Shown: piece after piece, positions 31,502 through 39,813 of the stretch
How positions within the stretch are numbered: the stretch's first letter is position 1
How the letters are laid out: each line of letters begins with the position of its first letter
Origin: Omnitrophica bacterium RIFOXYB12_FULL_50_7
Lineage (GTDB): Bacteria > Omnitrophota > Omnitrophia > Omnitrophales > Aquincolibacteriaceae
DNA length: 39,813 nt
Reading direction: 5' to 3'
NCBI GenBank assembly: GCA_001804345.1
Contig: MHFU01000026.1
Span: forward strand, 1-39,813
The notes under the pieces: generated by a model
The model's database searches: none
What the model was told of the DNA's origin: nothing
Seen by the model: the letters and a program-made list of their open reading frames with translations, nothing else
Position numbers and translations under genes: made by a program

Positions 31502-34500
31502 ATGAAGACAGAAAAATTGCCATCTATTCAAGACGGGCAGAGCTTGGGACGGGGGCTTGTATTCAAGAGATTTTTTACAAAGCCGGACGTGCATCCGCTG
31601 GATGAAGTCAAATACGTCAAGCGCAGTTCCGTTATCACGAATCCCGACGGCTCGGTTGTTTTCAAGATGGAGAACGTGGAAGTTCCCGAGAGCTGGAGCC
31701 AGCTCGCGACCGATATTATTGTTTCAAAATATTTCCGGAAGGCGGGAGTTCCTGAAACAGGTTCTGAGGTGAGCGCGCGGCAGGTGGTGTACCGCATTGC
31801 CCATTCGATCCGGATTGCGGGTGAAAAACTTGGCGGCTATTTTAAAACGGCGGGAGATGCGCAGGTCTTTGAAGAAGAATTGCTGCATTTATTGATCCAT
31901 CAGAAATGCGCCTTTAATTCCCCCGTGTGGTTTAATTGTGGGATGGATCTTTACGGGATTAAGGGGAGCGGCGGTAATTTTTATTGGGATCCGGCAACCG
32001 ACGCGATCCGTCAAGCCACGGATTCTTATTCCAGCCCGCAATGCTCTGCCTGTTTCATTCAGTCCGTGGACGATAACCTAATGTCTATTTTCGATCTGAT
32101 CAAGAATGAAGCCCGGCTTTTTAAATATGGCTCCGGGACCGGGACGAACTTTTCGAAGCTCCGCGGTCGCCAGGAAAAGTTATCAAGCGGCGGGACCTCC
32201 TCAGGGCTTATGTCGTTTTTAGAAGTGCTGGACCGGGGCGCGGGTGCGACGAAATCCGGAGGGACCACGCGGCGTGCGGCAAAGATGGTGTGTCTGGATC
32301 TCGATCATCCCGAAATTATGGATTTCATCAACTGGAAGGTTCGCGAGGAAAAGAAGGTTGCCGCGCTGATCGCGGCCGGGTATTCCTCGGACTTCAATGG
32401 AGAAGCCTACAAAACAGTCGCGGGACAGAACTCGAATAATTCGGTGAGGATCACCGATGAGTTCATGCGTGCTTATTTGAATGACGGAAAATGGCAGACG
32501 CGTTTTCGCACCACCGGTGATATTTGCGAAACTTTTCAGGCCAAGGATCTGATGGATCAGATCGCTTTTGCCGCCTGGGCATGTGCCGATCCAGGCGTTC
32601 AGTTCGACACTACGATCAATGATTGGCATACCTGCGCCAATACCGACCGCATTCACGCTTCCAACCCCTGCTCGGAATACATGTTTCTGGATAATTCGGC
32701 GTGCAACCTGTCTTCCATCAATGTCATGAAATATCTGCGGCCGGACGGGACTTTTGATGTCGAGGGGTTTCGTCACACCACGCGTGTTTTCATTACGGCG
32801 ATGGATATTCTGGTGGATTACGCATCGTACCCGACCGAACAGATCGCCCGGAATAGTCACGTCTATCGGCCGCTCGGGATTGGTTATGCCAATCTTGGAA
32901 GCCTTCTCATGGTTAGCGGCATTCCCTACGATAGCCCGCAAGCGTCCGCGATTTGTAGCGCGCTCACTGGCGTCTTGACGGGGCATGCCTATCGAACTTC
33001 CGCGGAGATCGCATCCTCCAAGAGCCCATTCGCCGATTACAAAAAAAATGAAAGTTCGATGGTGCGTGTAATCGAAAAACATCGTGCGGCAGCGCACAAA
33101 ATCCCGGCCGAATACTGCTGGCAAGATATCCTGGTGGCGGCGCATGAAGATTGGGAAGATGCCTTCGAGATCGGAAAGCTTTATGGCTATCGCAACGCAC
33201 AGGTCTCCGTGATCGCTCCCACCGGCACGATTGGGCTTCTCATGGACTGTGATACGACCGGGATCGAGCCGGATTTCGCGCTCGTGAAGTTCAAGAAACT
33301 TGCCGGCGGCGGCTATTTCAAGATTATCAATCAAGGTGTTCCCGCGGCTCTTCAAAGACTCGGATACTCCGAAAGTGAAACGCAGAATATCATCGAATAT
33401 ATTCAAGGCACTTCCCGTCTCGAAGGGACTCCATGGATCAATCGAACGACTTTAGCGGCGAAAGGTTTTACGAGCGCCGAACTGGATAAGATTGACTCCC
33501 TGTTGCCGTCAGTTTTTGATCTCAGCTTTGCTTTCACGAAATGGACGCTTGGGGAAGATGCCCTGAAGCGGCTGGGGTTCAAGCCTGAAGATTACAACCA
33601 TCTCCGGTTCAATGTGCTTGAAGCACTTGGCTTTTCAAAGATGGAGATCGAAGAGGCCAACGACGTGGTTTGTGGCAGGATGACAATCGAAGGCGCGCCG
33701 CTTCTCAAGCCCGAGCACTTACCGGTTTTTGATTGTGCGAACCGGTGCGGGAAACACGGGAGACGGTTTATTGAACCCATGACGCATGTGCGGATGATGG
33801 CCGCGGCACAGCCGTTCATTTCCGGGGCCATTTCCAAGACCGTTAATCTTCCGCATGAGAGTACGGTCGAAGAGATCGAAAAAATCTACGTGGAAGCCTG
33901 GAAAATGGGGCTTAAAGCCGTGGCGCTTTACCGGGACGGTTCTAAATTGTCGCAACCGCTTAATACCAAGTCCGGTGATTCGGCCTCCGATAAAAAATCC
34001 GAAAAAAAGAACGAACTCCAAGCTGCACATCCTCCGGTTTTGCAGCGCAAGCGCTTGCCCAAAAAACGCGCGGGGATTACAGTCGAATCCCGTGTGGGGG
34101 GCCAAAAGATCTATCTCCGGACAGGAGAATATCCGGACGGAACGATCGGCGAGATCTTTGTCGATATGCACAAAGAAGGTGCCGCGTTTCGCTCCATGAT
34201 GAACTGTTTTGCGATTGCTGTGTCACTCGGGCTTCAGTACGGCGTGCCGCTTGAGGAGTTTGTGAATGTTTTTACGTTCACGCGTTTTGAGCCGCAGGGA
34301 CTTGTCGATCATCCGAATATCAAGCTCTCCACCTCAATCGTGGATTATCTTTTCCGCGTGCTTGGCATGGAGTATCTTGGAATGACGGAATTTGTGCAGA
34401 TCCCTCCCAAGCCCGAGGACCTTCAGATCAATAAAAAAACAGTTTCGGCCGCTCTTCAGGCACCCATGATCGAAATTGCTACTCCTGCCCAAGACATGGT

Positions 34501-34675
34501 TCCGCCGGTGAGTACTGTCAAAAAGAACACGTCTCTTGCTGCTGCCGGAGCGAACGAACATCTCTCGAATATGATGGGGGATGCGCCTTTTTGCACGAAC
34601 TGCGGCCACGTGACCGTGCGAAGCGGCTCCTGCTATAAATGTCTCAACTGCGGCAATAGCATGGGATGTTCTTGA
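31502..34675 (+). CDS. nrdJ: adenosylcobalamin-dependent (class II) ribonucleotide reductase
   Basis: A 1057-residue enzyme that reduces ribonucleotides to deoxyribonucleotides using a coenzyme B12 radical, with or without oxygen. The substrate-site segment reads SYSSPQCSACFIQSVDDN, then KYGSGTGTNFSKLRG, and NPCSEYMFLDNSACNLSS carries the catalytic Cys/Glu region. VIAPTGTIGLLMDCDTTGIE follows. After residue 830 come a Lys-rich linker, a TSCPD-type domain (about 860-960) and a C-terminal Cys cluster FCTNCGH...CYKCLNCGNSMGCS that should act in re-reduction of the active site. A GGAG lies 12 bases upstream of the ATG. Paired NrdR boxes control it. No other reductase is seen. Confidence 0.95.
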   Translation: MKTEKLPSIQDGQSLGRGLVFKRFFTKPDVHPLDEVKYVKRSSVITNPDGSVVFKMENVEVPESWSQLATDIIVSKYFRKAGVPETGSEVSARQVVYRIAHSIRIAGEKLGGYFKTAGDAQVFEEELLHLLIHQKCAFNSPVWFNCGMDLYGIKGSGGNFYWDPATDAIRQATDSYSSPQCSACFIQSVDDNLMSIFDLIKNEARLFKYGSGTGTNFSKLRGRQEKLSSGGTSSGLMSFLEVLDRGAGATKSGGTTRRAAKMVCLDLDHPEIMDFINWKVREEKKVAALIAAGYSSDFNGEAYKTVAGQNSNNSVRITDEFMRAYLNDGKWQTRFRTTGDICETFQAKDLMDQIAFAAWACADPGVQFDTTINDWHTCANTDRIHASNPCSEYMFLDNSACNLSSINVMKYLRPDGTFDVEGFRHTTRVFITAMDILVDYASYPTEQIARNSHVYRPLGIGYANLGSLLMVSGIPYDSPQASAICSALTGVLTGHAYRTSAEIASSKSPFADYKKNESSMVRVIEKHRAAAHKIPAEYCWQDILVAAHEDWEDAFEIGKLYGYRNAQVSVIAPTGTIGLLMDCDTTGIEPDFALVKFKKLAGGGYFKIINQGVPAALQRLGYSESETQNIIEYIQGTSRLEGTPWINRTTLAAKGFTSAELDKIDSLLPSVFDLSFAFTKWTLGEDALKRLGFKPEDYNHLRFNVLEALGFSKMEIEEANDVVCGRMTIEGAPLLKPEHLPVFDCANRCGKHGRRFIEPMTHVRMMAAAQPFISGAISKTVNLPHESTVEEIEKIYVEAWKMGLKAVALYRDGSKLSQPLNTKSGDSASDKKSEKKNELQAAHPPVLQRKRLPKKRAGITVESRVGGQKIYLRTGEYPDGTIGEIFVDMHKEGAAFRSMMNCFAIAVSLGLQYGVPLEEFVNVFTFTRFEPQGLVDHPNIKLSTSIVDYLFRVLGMEYLGMTEFVQIPPKPEDLQINKKTVSAALQAPMIEIATPAQDMVPPVSTVKKNTSLAAAGANEHLSNMMGDAPFCTNCGHVTVRSGSCYKCLNCGNSMGCS

Positions 34676-34679
34676 AGCA

Positions 34680-34758
34680 GTAGGTAGTAGGTGGTATGTA
34701 GGATGTCGCTTAAGTTTTTCTACCTATCACCTTCCACATACTCCATACGTTATCTACG
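34680..34758. repeat. imperfect inverted repeat after nrdJ (GTAGGTAGTAGG type)
   Basis: GTAGGTAGTAGGTGGTATGT on the left faces CTACCTATCACCTTCCACAT on the right around a short loop; pairing is partial. It fills most of the gap after nrdJ and may serve as its 3' end structure. Confidence 0.45.
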
Positions 34759-34786
34759 TTTTCTGGCTCTTTGAAGAAAAATGCAG

Positions 34787-34860
34787 TAGAATTTCCGCCT
34801 ATGAAGTACTTCCTTGAAAGACATCATCGTTTTTCTGTGAGATTCTCCATCCTCCCATGA
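34787..34860 (+). CDS. possible 19-residue leader peptide upstream of the CHASE2-GGDEF gene
   Basis: A short frame from ATG 34801 (MKYFLERHHRFSVRFSILP) ends in TGA at 34858-34860 and overlaps the next gene's ATG as ATGA. A -10 box TAGAAT lies at 34787-34792, only 8 bases before the ATG, so it would be translated from a nearly leaderless transcript. The downstream gene has no ribosome-binding site of its own, so coupling through this small frame would explain its translation. The frame itself is too short to test by composition. Confidence 0.35.
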
Positions 34861-36632
34861 CTTCCCACGAACCCATTGAAGCGACCGAAAAACTTTTTAC
34901 GCGTACCCGCCGCTCGCGGTTTTATCGGGATTGGATCCGTGGTGGGTCTTACTTCCTGATCCTCAGCATTTTCACATTTCTTTTGGGAACGCACAAGCTG
35001 GATCGTTTCGAGGATCTCGTCCGCGACAGTTTCCTCAAACATGTGACCTGGGGGCAAGCCCATCCGGCTATTGTTCTGATCGAGATCTCCGAAGCAGCTT
35101 TAGAGGAGGTGGGTCCCTGGCCGTGGCCACGGAGCTATCACGCGATCATGGCGCGTCTTTTGAGCGAATGGAAGGCGGCTGCGGTCGTTTTTGATCTTGA
35201 CCTGTCCGAGCCGACCGATCCCAAAAACGATCAGGATTTGGCTCAATCCCTGGCGAAGGTTGAAATCCCCTTCTATCTCCCGGTGGATCTGAAACCTCAA
35301 AAAGAGAAAAAATTCTGGGTTCATGGGATGCCTGTCGTGCTGGAGACTGGCGAGGGCAAGAGGAGTTGGATCCACGCGATGCAGGAGTTTGAAAAAAAAG
35401 CACGAGCGGCCGGCCACAGTTATCTTGTCCCCGACACGGACGGCACTCTGAGGAGGTTTGATCCTTTCATCACGGAGGGAAAAGAGGGACATCTTTTTCT
35501 TCCGCTTTGCGTGGCGTTCGACCAAATGGGAAAAACCATCCCGTCGCCTCAAGAAAGGAAGCGACTCGAAGATCCTCAGGGAAAGATTCTTATTCCCTGG
35601 AGCGGGGCATGGGATCGCGGGTTTACGCGTTACAGTTACGCGGATCTGGTCCACAGTTTTTATGCGATCCAGAAAGGGACGCGACCGGTCATCGATCCCG
35701 CACGGATCGCCGGGAAGATCTGTCTTGTTGGGCCCACGACGTCGGGCGCGACGGAACTGAAGGTCACGCCCCTTAATATTGCATACGCAAGGATCGGTGT
35801 TTACGCACAAGTTCTGAATGCGGCATTGACCGGGAACTGGGTGCGTCCGGTTTCATTCCTTGGAAATGTCATTTGTCTTTTAGGGAGCGGCTGTTTAGCC
35901 ACGGTCTTATTTGTCACGCTGAGCGGCGCGTGGTCGCTCGTTGCGGGGCTTTTGCTTGTCGTGGGATGGTTTGCGTTTTGCTTCGGAGTTTTTGCAACGT
36001 GGCATTTATGGTTCTATGCGGTCTATCCAATCCTGCTCATGCTTTGCTTGTTTATTTTTTCAGCGATCTATGTCCAGGTCATCGCGACGCGGGAAAAATC
36101 TCATCTCTTTCATCTCGCCACGCGAGACGGCCTGACCGAGCTTTATGTGATCCGTCATTTTCGATTGATCATGAACCAGATCGTGCGCGAAGCAAGCATT
36201 CGTAAACAGTCCTTGTCGGTCATTTTGCTCGACATCGATAACTTTAAAAAGATCAACGACACCTACGGTCATCCCGCAGGGGATATGGTTCTCAAAAGAA
36301 CGGCCGCGCTGATTCTCTCTTTCATCCGGAAACGCCGGCCTTTTCGGGAGATCGATTTTGCAGCTCGCTACGGAGGTGAAGAATTCATTGTCATGCTTCG
36401 GAAGGTCGGTCTTCAAGAGGCGGCAGAGATCGTGGCCGAGCGTATCAGGAAAAAAATCGAAGAAACAAAGTTTGAATGGGAAGGAAAGCCAATCCCGATC
36501 ACGGTCAGTCTCGGCGTTTCAGTTCTTCATCCGGGGGAGAATGTCCCCGATCCCATGGTCCATCGTGCCGATGCAGCCCTTTATAAAGCCAAGGAAGCCG
36601 GGAAAAATCGCGTTTGTGCGGAAGGCGGATAA
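34857..36632 (+). CDS. CHASE2 sensor diguanylate cyclase
   Basis: A 591-residue membrane protein that should make cyclic di-GMP. Order: a membrane segment (about 30-45), an extracytoplasmic CHASE2 domain (about 60-325, with AIVLIEISEAALEEVGPWPWPR near 68-89 and KICLVGPTTSG near 288), three membrane segments (about 333-408), then a GGDEF domain (about 425-590). The active loop is RYGGEEF, and REID five residues upstream matches the RxxD inhibitory site, so product feedback is likely. DIDNFKKINDTYGHPAGD is the conserved metal-binding part. It is a possible source of ligand for the PilZ proteins at 3.4-4.3 kb. Confidence 0.92.
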   Translation: MTSHEPIEATEKLFTRTRRSRFYRDWIRGGSYFLILSIFTFLLGTHKLDRFEDLVRDSFLKHVTWGQAHPAIVLIEISEAALEEVGPWPWPRSYHAIMARLLSEWKAAAVVFDLDLSEPTDPKNDQDLAQSLAKVEIPFYLPVDLKPQKEKKFWVHGMPVVLETGEGKRSWIHAMQEFEKKARAAGHSYLVPDTDGTLRRFDPFITEGKEGHLFLPLCVAFDQMGKTIPSPQERKRLEDPQGKILIPWSGAWDRGFTRYSYADLVHSFYAIQKGTRPVIDPARIAGKICLVGPTTSGATELKVTPLNIAYARIGVYAQVLNAALTGNWVRPVSFLGNVICLLGSGCLATVLFVTLSGAWSLVAGLLLVVGWFAFCFGVFATWHLWFYAVYPILLMLCLFIFSAIYVQVIATREKSHLFHLATRDGLTELYVIRHFRLIMNQIVREASIRKQSLSVILLDIDNFKKINDTYGHPAGDMVLKRTAALILSFIRKRRPFREIDFAARYGGEEFIVMLRKVGLQEAAEIVAERIRKKIEETKFEWEGKPIPITVSLGVSVLHPGENVPDPMVHRADAALYKAKEAGKNRVCAEGG

Positions 36633-36711
36633 TCTGTCCCGTTTCTTTTTTCTCCCCGGTTTATTAATCCGTAATGGAATTTTTTTGCCAAAGGAATCCT
36701 GAGGGGATCTG

Positions 36712-36759
36712 ATGAAGAAGGCGATTTGTGAAAAGATAGCTCAAGAGGTGTTCTCTTAA
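36712..36759 (+). CDS. possible 15-residue leader peptide upstream of the glycosyltransferase
   Basis: ATG 36712 opens the frame MKKAICEKIAQEVFS, which ends TAA at 36757-36759; the final A is the first base of the glycosyltransferase ATG (TAATG). GAGGGG lies 6 bases upstream of the short frame, a better ribosome-binding site than most genes here have. This layout is typical of translational coupling, but no peptide function is known. Confidence 0.35.
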   Translation: MKKAICEKIAQEVFS

Positions 36760-37919
36760 TGCGAAAAATCAACCTTCTTTATGTGGTTACCCAGTTGGAG
36801 CTAGGCGGCGCACAGAAGCAGCTTCTCAGTTTGATCAGACGGATCGATAGAGACCGTTATAACCTTTTTCTATTTACCGCTCAGGAAGGATTGCTTATGG
36901 AAGAGGCTCTGTCCCTAAGGGATCTGACCCTCTACAAATCCAGACATTTAAAGCGACCGATTAACTTTCCGGAAGATCTTCTGGCGATGATTGAGATGGT
37001 GAGGGTTATTAAAAAGAACAAGATTGATATCGTCCATACGCATAGCTCCAAGGCCGGCATTTTGGGCCGGTGGGCTGGGGCCTTGGCTAAAGCAAAAATC
37101 ATTATTCACACTGTCCACGGATGGTCTTTCAACGATTTTCAAAGGCCGCTTGTTCGGAAATTCTATGTTGGACTCGAAAGGATGAGCTCGAAAGTCACAA
37201 ACAGGTTCATCGTTGTATCAAACCATGACAGGCAAAAAGGGTTGGATTACAAGATAGGGGCAGAAGGTCAATATTCCTTGGTGCGCTACGGTATCGATAG
37301 AATCCAATTCAGCATGAGGGATTCCTCAATCCGAAAAGAGCTTGGGATTAGCGATGACGCGCGGGTGGTTGGAACGATCGCCTGCTTTAAGCCTCAAAAG
37401 GCGCTAGAAGATTTTGTGCAGCTTGCTTTTTTGACGAGTCAGGTTTTTCCTCAAGCCAGATTTTTGGTGGTAGGGGATGGTGTTCTTCGCAAGAAGATCG
37501 AGAAATTGATCGAAAAATTTAATTTAGGCTTCCAATTCATTTTGACGGGGTGGCGGAGAGATATCCCCAGAGTTTTGTCTTCGATGGATGTTTTTGTGCT
37601 GACATCTCTCTGGGAAGGCTTGCCGATTGCAGTCTTGGAAGCGATGGTAAGCCAGGTGCCGGTTGTGGCAACCAACACGGGAGGCATTTCTGAAATAATC
37701 ACGGAAGGGGAGACGGGATTTCTTGTGCCTTGCCACGACATGCCGTCTATGCTAGAAAAGATACTCGCTCTTTTGCGAAACACTTCATTTAAAAATCGTA
37801 TCATCCAAAATGCGAAGCAACGCGTTGATGAAAAATTCGACACGGAAACCATGGTAAAAGCCCACGAAGAGTTATATCAAGAATTAGCCGAAGCCAAAGG
37901 ATTGGCGTATGCTGGCTAG
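36759..37919 (+). CDS. GT4 family glycosyltransferase
   Basis: A 386-residue GT-B fold glycosyltransferase. The N-terminal domain starts VVTQLELGGAQKQLLSLIRR and includes VHTHSSKAGILGRW and HTVHGWSFND; the nucleotide-sugar-binding C-terminal domain has IACFKPQKALEDFV, FLVVGDGVLRKKIE, and the EX7E motif in LWEGLPIAVLEAM, then GGISEIITEGETGFLV. It transfers a sugar from a nucleotide donor in the cytoplasm, probably onto the lipid carrier loaded by the next gene. It overlaps that gene by 11 bases. Donor and acceptor cannot be named. Confidence 0.9.
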   Translation: MRKINLLYVVTQLELGGAQKQLLSLIRRIDRDRYNLFLFTAQEGLLMEEALSLRDLTLYKSRHLKRPINFPEDLLAMIEMVRVIKKNKIDIVHTHSSKAGILGRWAGALAKAKIIIHTVHGWSFNDFQRPLVRKFYVGLERMSSKVTNRFIVVSNHDRQKGLDYKIGAEGQYSLVRYGIDRIQFSMRDSSIRKELGISDDARVVGTIACFKPQKALEDFVQLAFLTSQVFPQARFLVVGDGVLRKKIEKLIEKFNLGFQFILTGWRRDIPRVLSSMDVFVLTSLWEGLPIAVLEAMVSQVPVVATNTGGISEIITEGETGFLVPCHDMPSMLEKILALLRNTSFKNRIIQNAKQRVDEKFDTETMVKAHEELYQELAEAKGLAYAG

Positions 37920-38889
37920 CTTCGTCGGGGTTCTGGGAGTCATTTTTTTATTATCCGTGCTGTTTTTATTGCTGATCAAAGAAGCTTCTCACCGGTGGCA
38001 TTTTTTGACTTCCAAAGGTGTTCCTTCGATCGGGGGGATCAGCATGGGGCTGGCTTTCTTTGCGGGTTTTCTGTTGATCGGGCCCTCGGTTGTCAGTCTT
38101 CCCCGGGAGATCCAAGGGATCTTGATCGCTTCGGTCGTCATGCTTATCGCCGGTATTTTTGATGACCAGAGGGATTTGTCCGTGATCCAGAAATTTGTAG
38201 TGCAGTTGGTCGCCGCGTCTATTCTGGTAGGGTTTGGCGTGAGGACAAACTTTGTTTATGTGGGTGATTTGCTGAATCTTGTCGTGTCCCTCTTGTGGAT
38301 CATCGGGATTACAAATGCCGTGAATCTGCTGGATGTGATGGATGGGTTGGCGGGTGGGACGTCGCTCGTGGTTCTCTCCGGATTCGTTGTTATTTCTGCC
38401 ATGAACGGGGACAGTTTAACCTTGACCCTTTCCTGCGTTTTGGGTGGAACTGTTTTGGGTTTTTGGGTCTTCAATGTTCCTTCGGCGAAAGTTTACATGG
38501 GGAACAGCGGGAGTCACTTTTTAGGACTCGTGCTGGCGGCGATCGCCCTTACGGCGCGCTACGCGACGCTTGAAAGGACCGTGGCGCTTCTTGCCCCCAT
38601 GCTTCTATTGGGATTCCCAATTCTCGATACGCTGTTCCTCATCTTGATGCGTATTCGAAAAGGAAGGTCGGCATTCAATAAAAGCGAGGATCACATGGCG
38701 TTGAGATTTTTAAAAAAAGGATATTCGAAACAGAGAACCCTGGTTTTGATGATGGGGTGGACCCTTTTTTTTGTTATCGGCGGGATCCTTTTGAGCCAGG
38801 TTTCCAATCTTTCTGCGATCATAACGCTTGTCTCGATGGGGCTGGGGAGTCTCATTTTAACTAGAAAAATGAGCCGGGTGCAAATTTGA
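37909..38889 (+). CDS. MraY/WecA-like polyprenyl-phosphate sugar-1-phosphate transferase
   Basis: A 326-residue inner-membrane protein with about ten membrane segments. It would link a sugar-1-phosphate to undecaprenyl phosphate to start a surface glycan. The family motifs are SKGVPSIGGISMGL near 40, GIFDDQRDL (DD pair) near 83-91 and NAVNLLDVMDGLAGG near 136-150. The loop that usually reads MGDxGS is MGNSGSHFLG here, with N199 in place of the Asp. It overlaps the glycosyltransferase upstream and the FAD gene downstream, so all three form one operon for a polysaccharide or lipopolysaccharide-like product. Confidence 0.88.
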   Translation: MLASFVGVLGVIFLLSVLFLLLIKEASHRWHFLTSKGVPSIGGISMGLAFFAGFLLIGPSVVSLPREIQGILIASVVMLIAGIFDDQRDLSVIQKFVVQLVAASILVGFGVRTNFVYVGDLLNLVVSLLWIIGITNAVNLLDVMDGLAGGTSLVVLSGFVVISAMNGDSLTLTLSCVLGGTVLGFWVFNVPSAKVYMGNSGSHFLGLVLAAIALTARYATLERTVALLAPMLLLGFPILDTLFLILMRIRKGRSAFNKSEDHMALRFLKKGYSKQRTLVLMMGWTLFFVIGGILLSQVSNLSAIITLVSMGLGSLILTRKMSRVQI

Positions 38890-39813
38890 GACCTCAAAAG
38901 AGGATCCTTATTTTAGGGGCCGGGATCGCGGGGCTAAGCGCGGCATGGCATTTACGGCAGAAAGGTGTTCCTTGTCTCGTTTTTGAAAAGGAAGAGGAGG
39001 TGGGGGGCCTTTGTCGTTCCAAGAGGATCCGTGGTTTTACTTTTGATTACAGTGGCCACCTGCTGCATTTTAAGAACCCTTATGTTTTTAACCTTGTGAG
39101 GAGGTTGCTGGGGGAACGGTTCGTCAAACACGAGAGGAGCGCGTGGGTCTCCGTTTGCGGCCGCTACACGCGTTATCCTTTTCAAGCGAATCTTTTTGGT
39201 CTCCCGCCTCGGGTCATCAAGGAATGTCTCGAGGGATTTATTCGTGCTCAAAAAAGAAGACGCGAAGGATCTATAAAAAAGCCCATGAATTTTTCGCAAT
39301 GGACCCGCCAAACTTTTGGTGTGGGCATTGCGCGTTATTTCATGGACCCTTACAACACCAAGTTTTGGACCGTTTCGCCTAACGAGCTGACGTGCGAATG
39401 GCTGGACGGGATGGTCCCCGTTCCTTCCTTGCGGCAGGTTGTTGAGGGTGCGAAAAAAGAAAGCACGCGGCTGTTAGGTTATAACGCCAGTTTTTGGTAT
39501 CCCAGGAGGGGCGGGATCGAACAGCTTCCCAGGGTATTTTCGAAATCACTGGAGAATATCTACACCGGGAGCAAAATATCCCGGATCGATCTCGACAAGA
39601 AAGAGATCAGAATGTCTTCCGGAAGAAGAGAGAAGTATGACGTGCTGATCTCAACGATCCCCCTCCCTGAAATGTCTCATTTGGCGCGGGATTTGCCCCA
39701 AGAGGTTTACGCGGCCTTTCAGAAATTGCGCTGGAATTCCATTTTTAATCTGAATTTAGGTATAAGCCCGAGCCGCGACGCTTTGAAGCGGCACTGGATT
39801 TATTTTCCTCAAC
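38886..39813 (+). CDS. FAD-dependent oxidoreductase, amine-oxidase / UDP-galactopyranose-mutase-like (3' end off the window)
   Basis: About 309 codons are readable to the right edge. The start is TTG 38886, overlapping the transferase stop by 4 bases (TTGA). The N-terminal Rossmann motif ILGAGIAGLSAAWHLRQKG and the following VFEKEEEVGGLCRS are the FAD-binding signature of protoporphyrinogen-oxidase-like and UGM-like flavoproteins. GFTFDYSGHLLHFKNP, PYNTKFWTVSPNELTCEW and YPRRGGIEQLPRVF are typical of polysaccharide-cluster members. It may convert a sugar nucleotide or oxidise a lipid-linked sugar; the substrate is open. Confidence 0.85.
   Translation, partial: MRPQKRILILGAGIAGLSAAWHLRQKGVPCLVFEKEEEVGGLCRSKRIRGFTFDYSGHLLHFKNPYVFNLVRRLLGERFVKHERSAWVSVCGRYTRYPFQANLFGLPPRVIKECLEGFIRAQKRRREGSIKKPMNFSQWTRQTFGVGIARYFMDPYNTKFWTVSPNELTCEWLDGMVPVPSLRQVVEGAKKESTRLLGYNASFWYPRRGGIEQLPRVFSKSLENIYTGSKISRIDLDKKEIRMSSGRREKYDVLISTIPLPEMSHLARDLPQEVYAAFQKLRWNSIFNLNLGISPSRDALKRHWIYFPQ

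Noticed and set aside
32219..33406. Long open frame (395 codons) on the minus strand inside nrdJ
   Set aside because: It lies wholly antisense to the well-conserved nrdJ, has no recognisable domain, and long antisense frames are expected opposite GC-rich codon positions.

Overview
The window reads as a chromosomal segment of a Gram-negative (diderm) bacterium with roughly even GC content. An outer-membrane porin, periplasmic signal peptides and a LolA-like lipoprotein-chaperone fold support this. The mix of a B12-dependent ribonucleotide reductase, DUF1015, DUF2203, inositol-lipid genes and intergenic palindromes would fit a candidate phylum such as Omnitrophota, but no rRNA or marker set here settles the taxonomy. 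I see no tRNA, rRNA, CRISPR array, prophage or intact insertion sequence.

Layout. 1-7.7 kb is a patchwork: a truncated ORF6N protein, a secreted PLD-type nuclease, an RluA pseudouridine synthase with two small companions, a tandem pair of PilZ genes (the second frameshifted at its start), citrate synthase, a circularly permuted ATP-grasp enzyme and a DUF2203 protein. 7.7-18.8 kb is a complete phosphate island: phoB-phoR on the minus strand; a porin and pstS-pstC-pstA-pstB1-pstB2-phoU on the plus strand; then a DUF47 protein with a Pit permease. Direct repeats of TTTACA at 11-bp spacing lie upstream of both the porin and pstS and are the likely PhoB sites. 19-22.1 kb (minus strand) carries inositol-phosphate synthase, a CDP-alcohol phosphatidyltransferase and a LolA-like protein, a probable phosphatidylinositol route.

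22.4-31 kb carries a lone tRNA-binding domain protein, DUF1015, then pabB, a pabC-like aminotransferase, purH, folC and mnmE. These all make or use folates. 31-34.7 kb is the class II ribonucleotide reductase nrdJ behind a long leader and two NrdR boxes. 34.8-39.8 kb carries a CHASE2-GGDEF diguanylate cyclase, then a GT4 glycosyltransferase, a WecA/MraY-like transferase and a truncated FAD oxidoreductase of a surface-polysaccharide cluster.

The most striking observations are these. (1) The two adjacent PstB ATPases are degenerate in complementary motifs: PstB1 lacks the Q-loop Gln and switch His, and PstB2 lacks the LSGGQ glycines. This predicts an asymmetric heterodimeric phosphate-transporter ATPase. 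(2) Palindromic elements sit in frame inside at least four protein-coding genes, and related palindromes fill many intergenic gaps. (3) Several genes have a -10 box so close to the ATG that their mRNAs may be leaderless.
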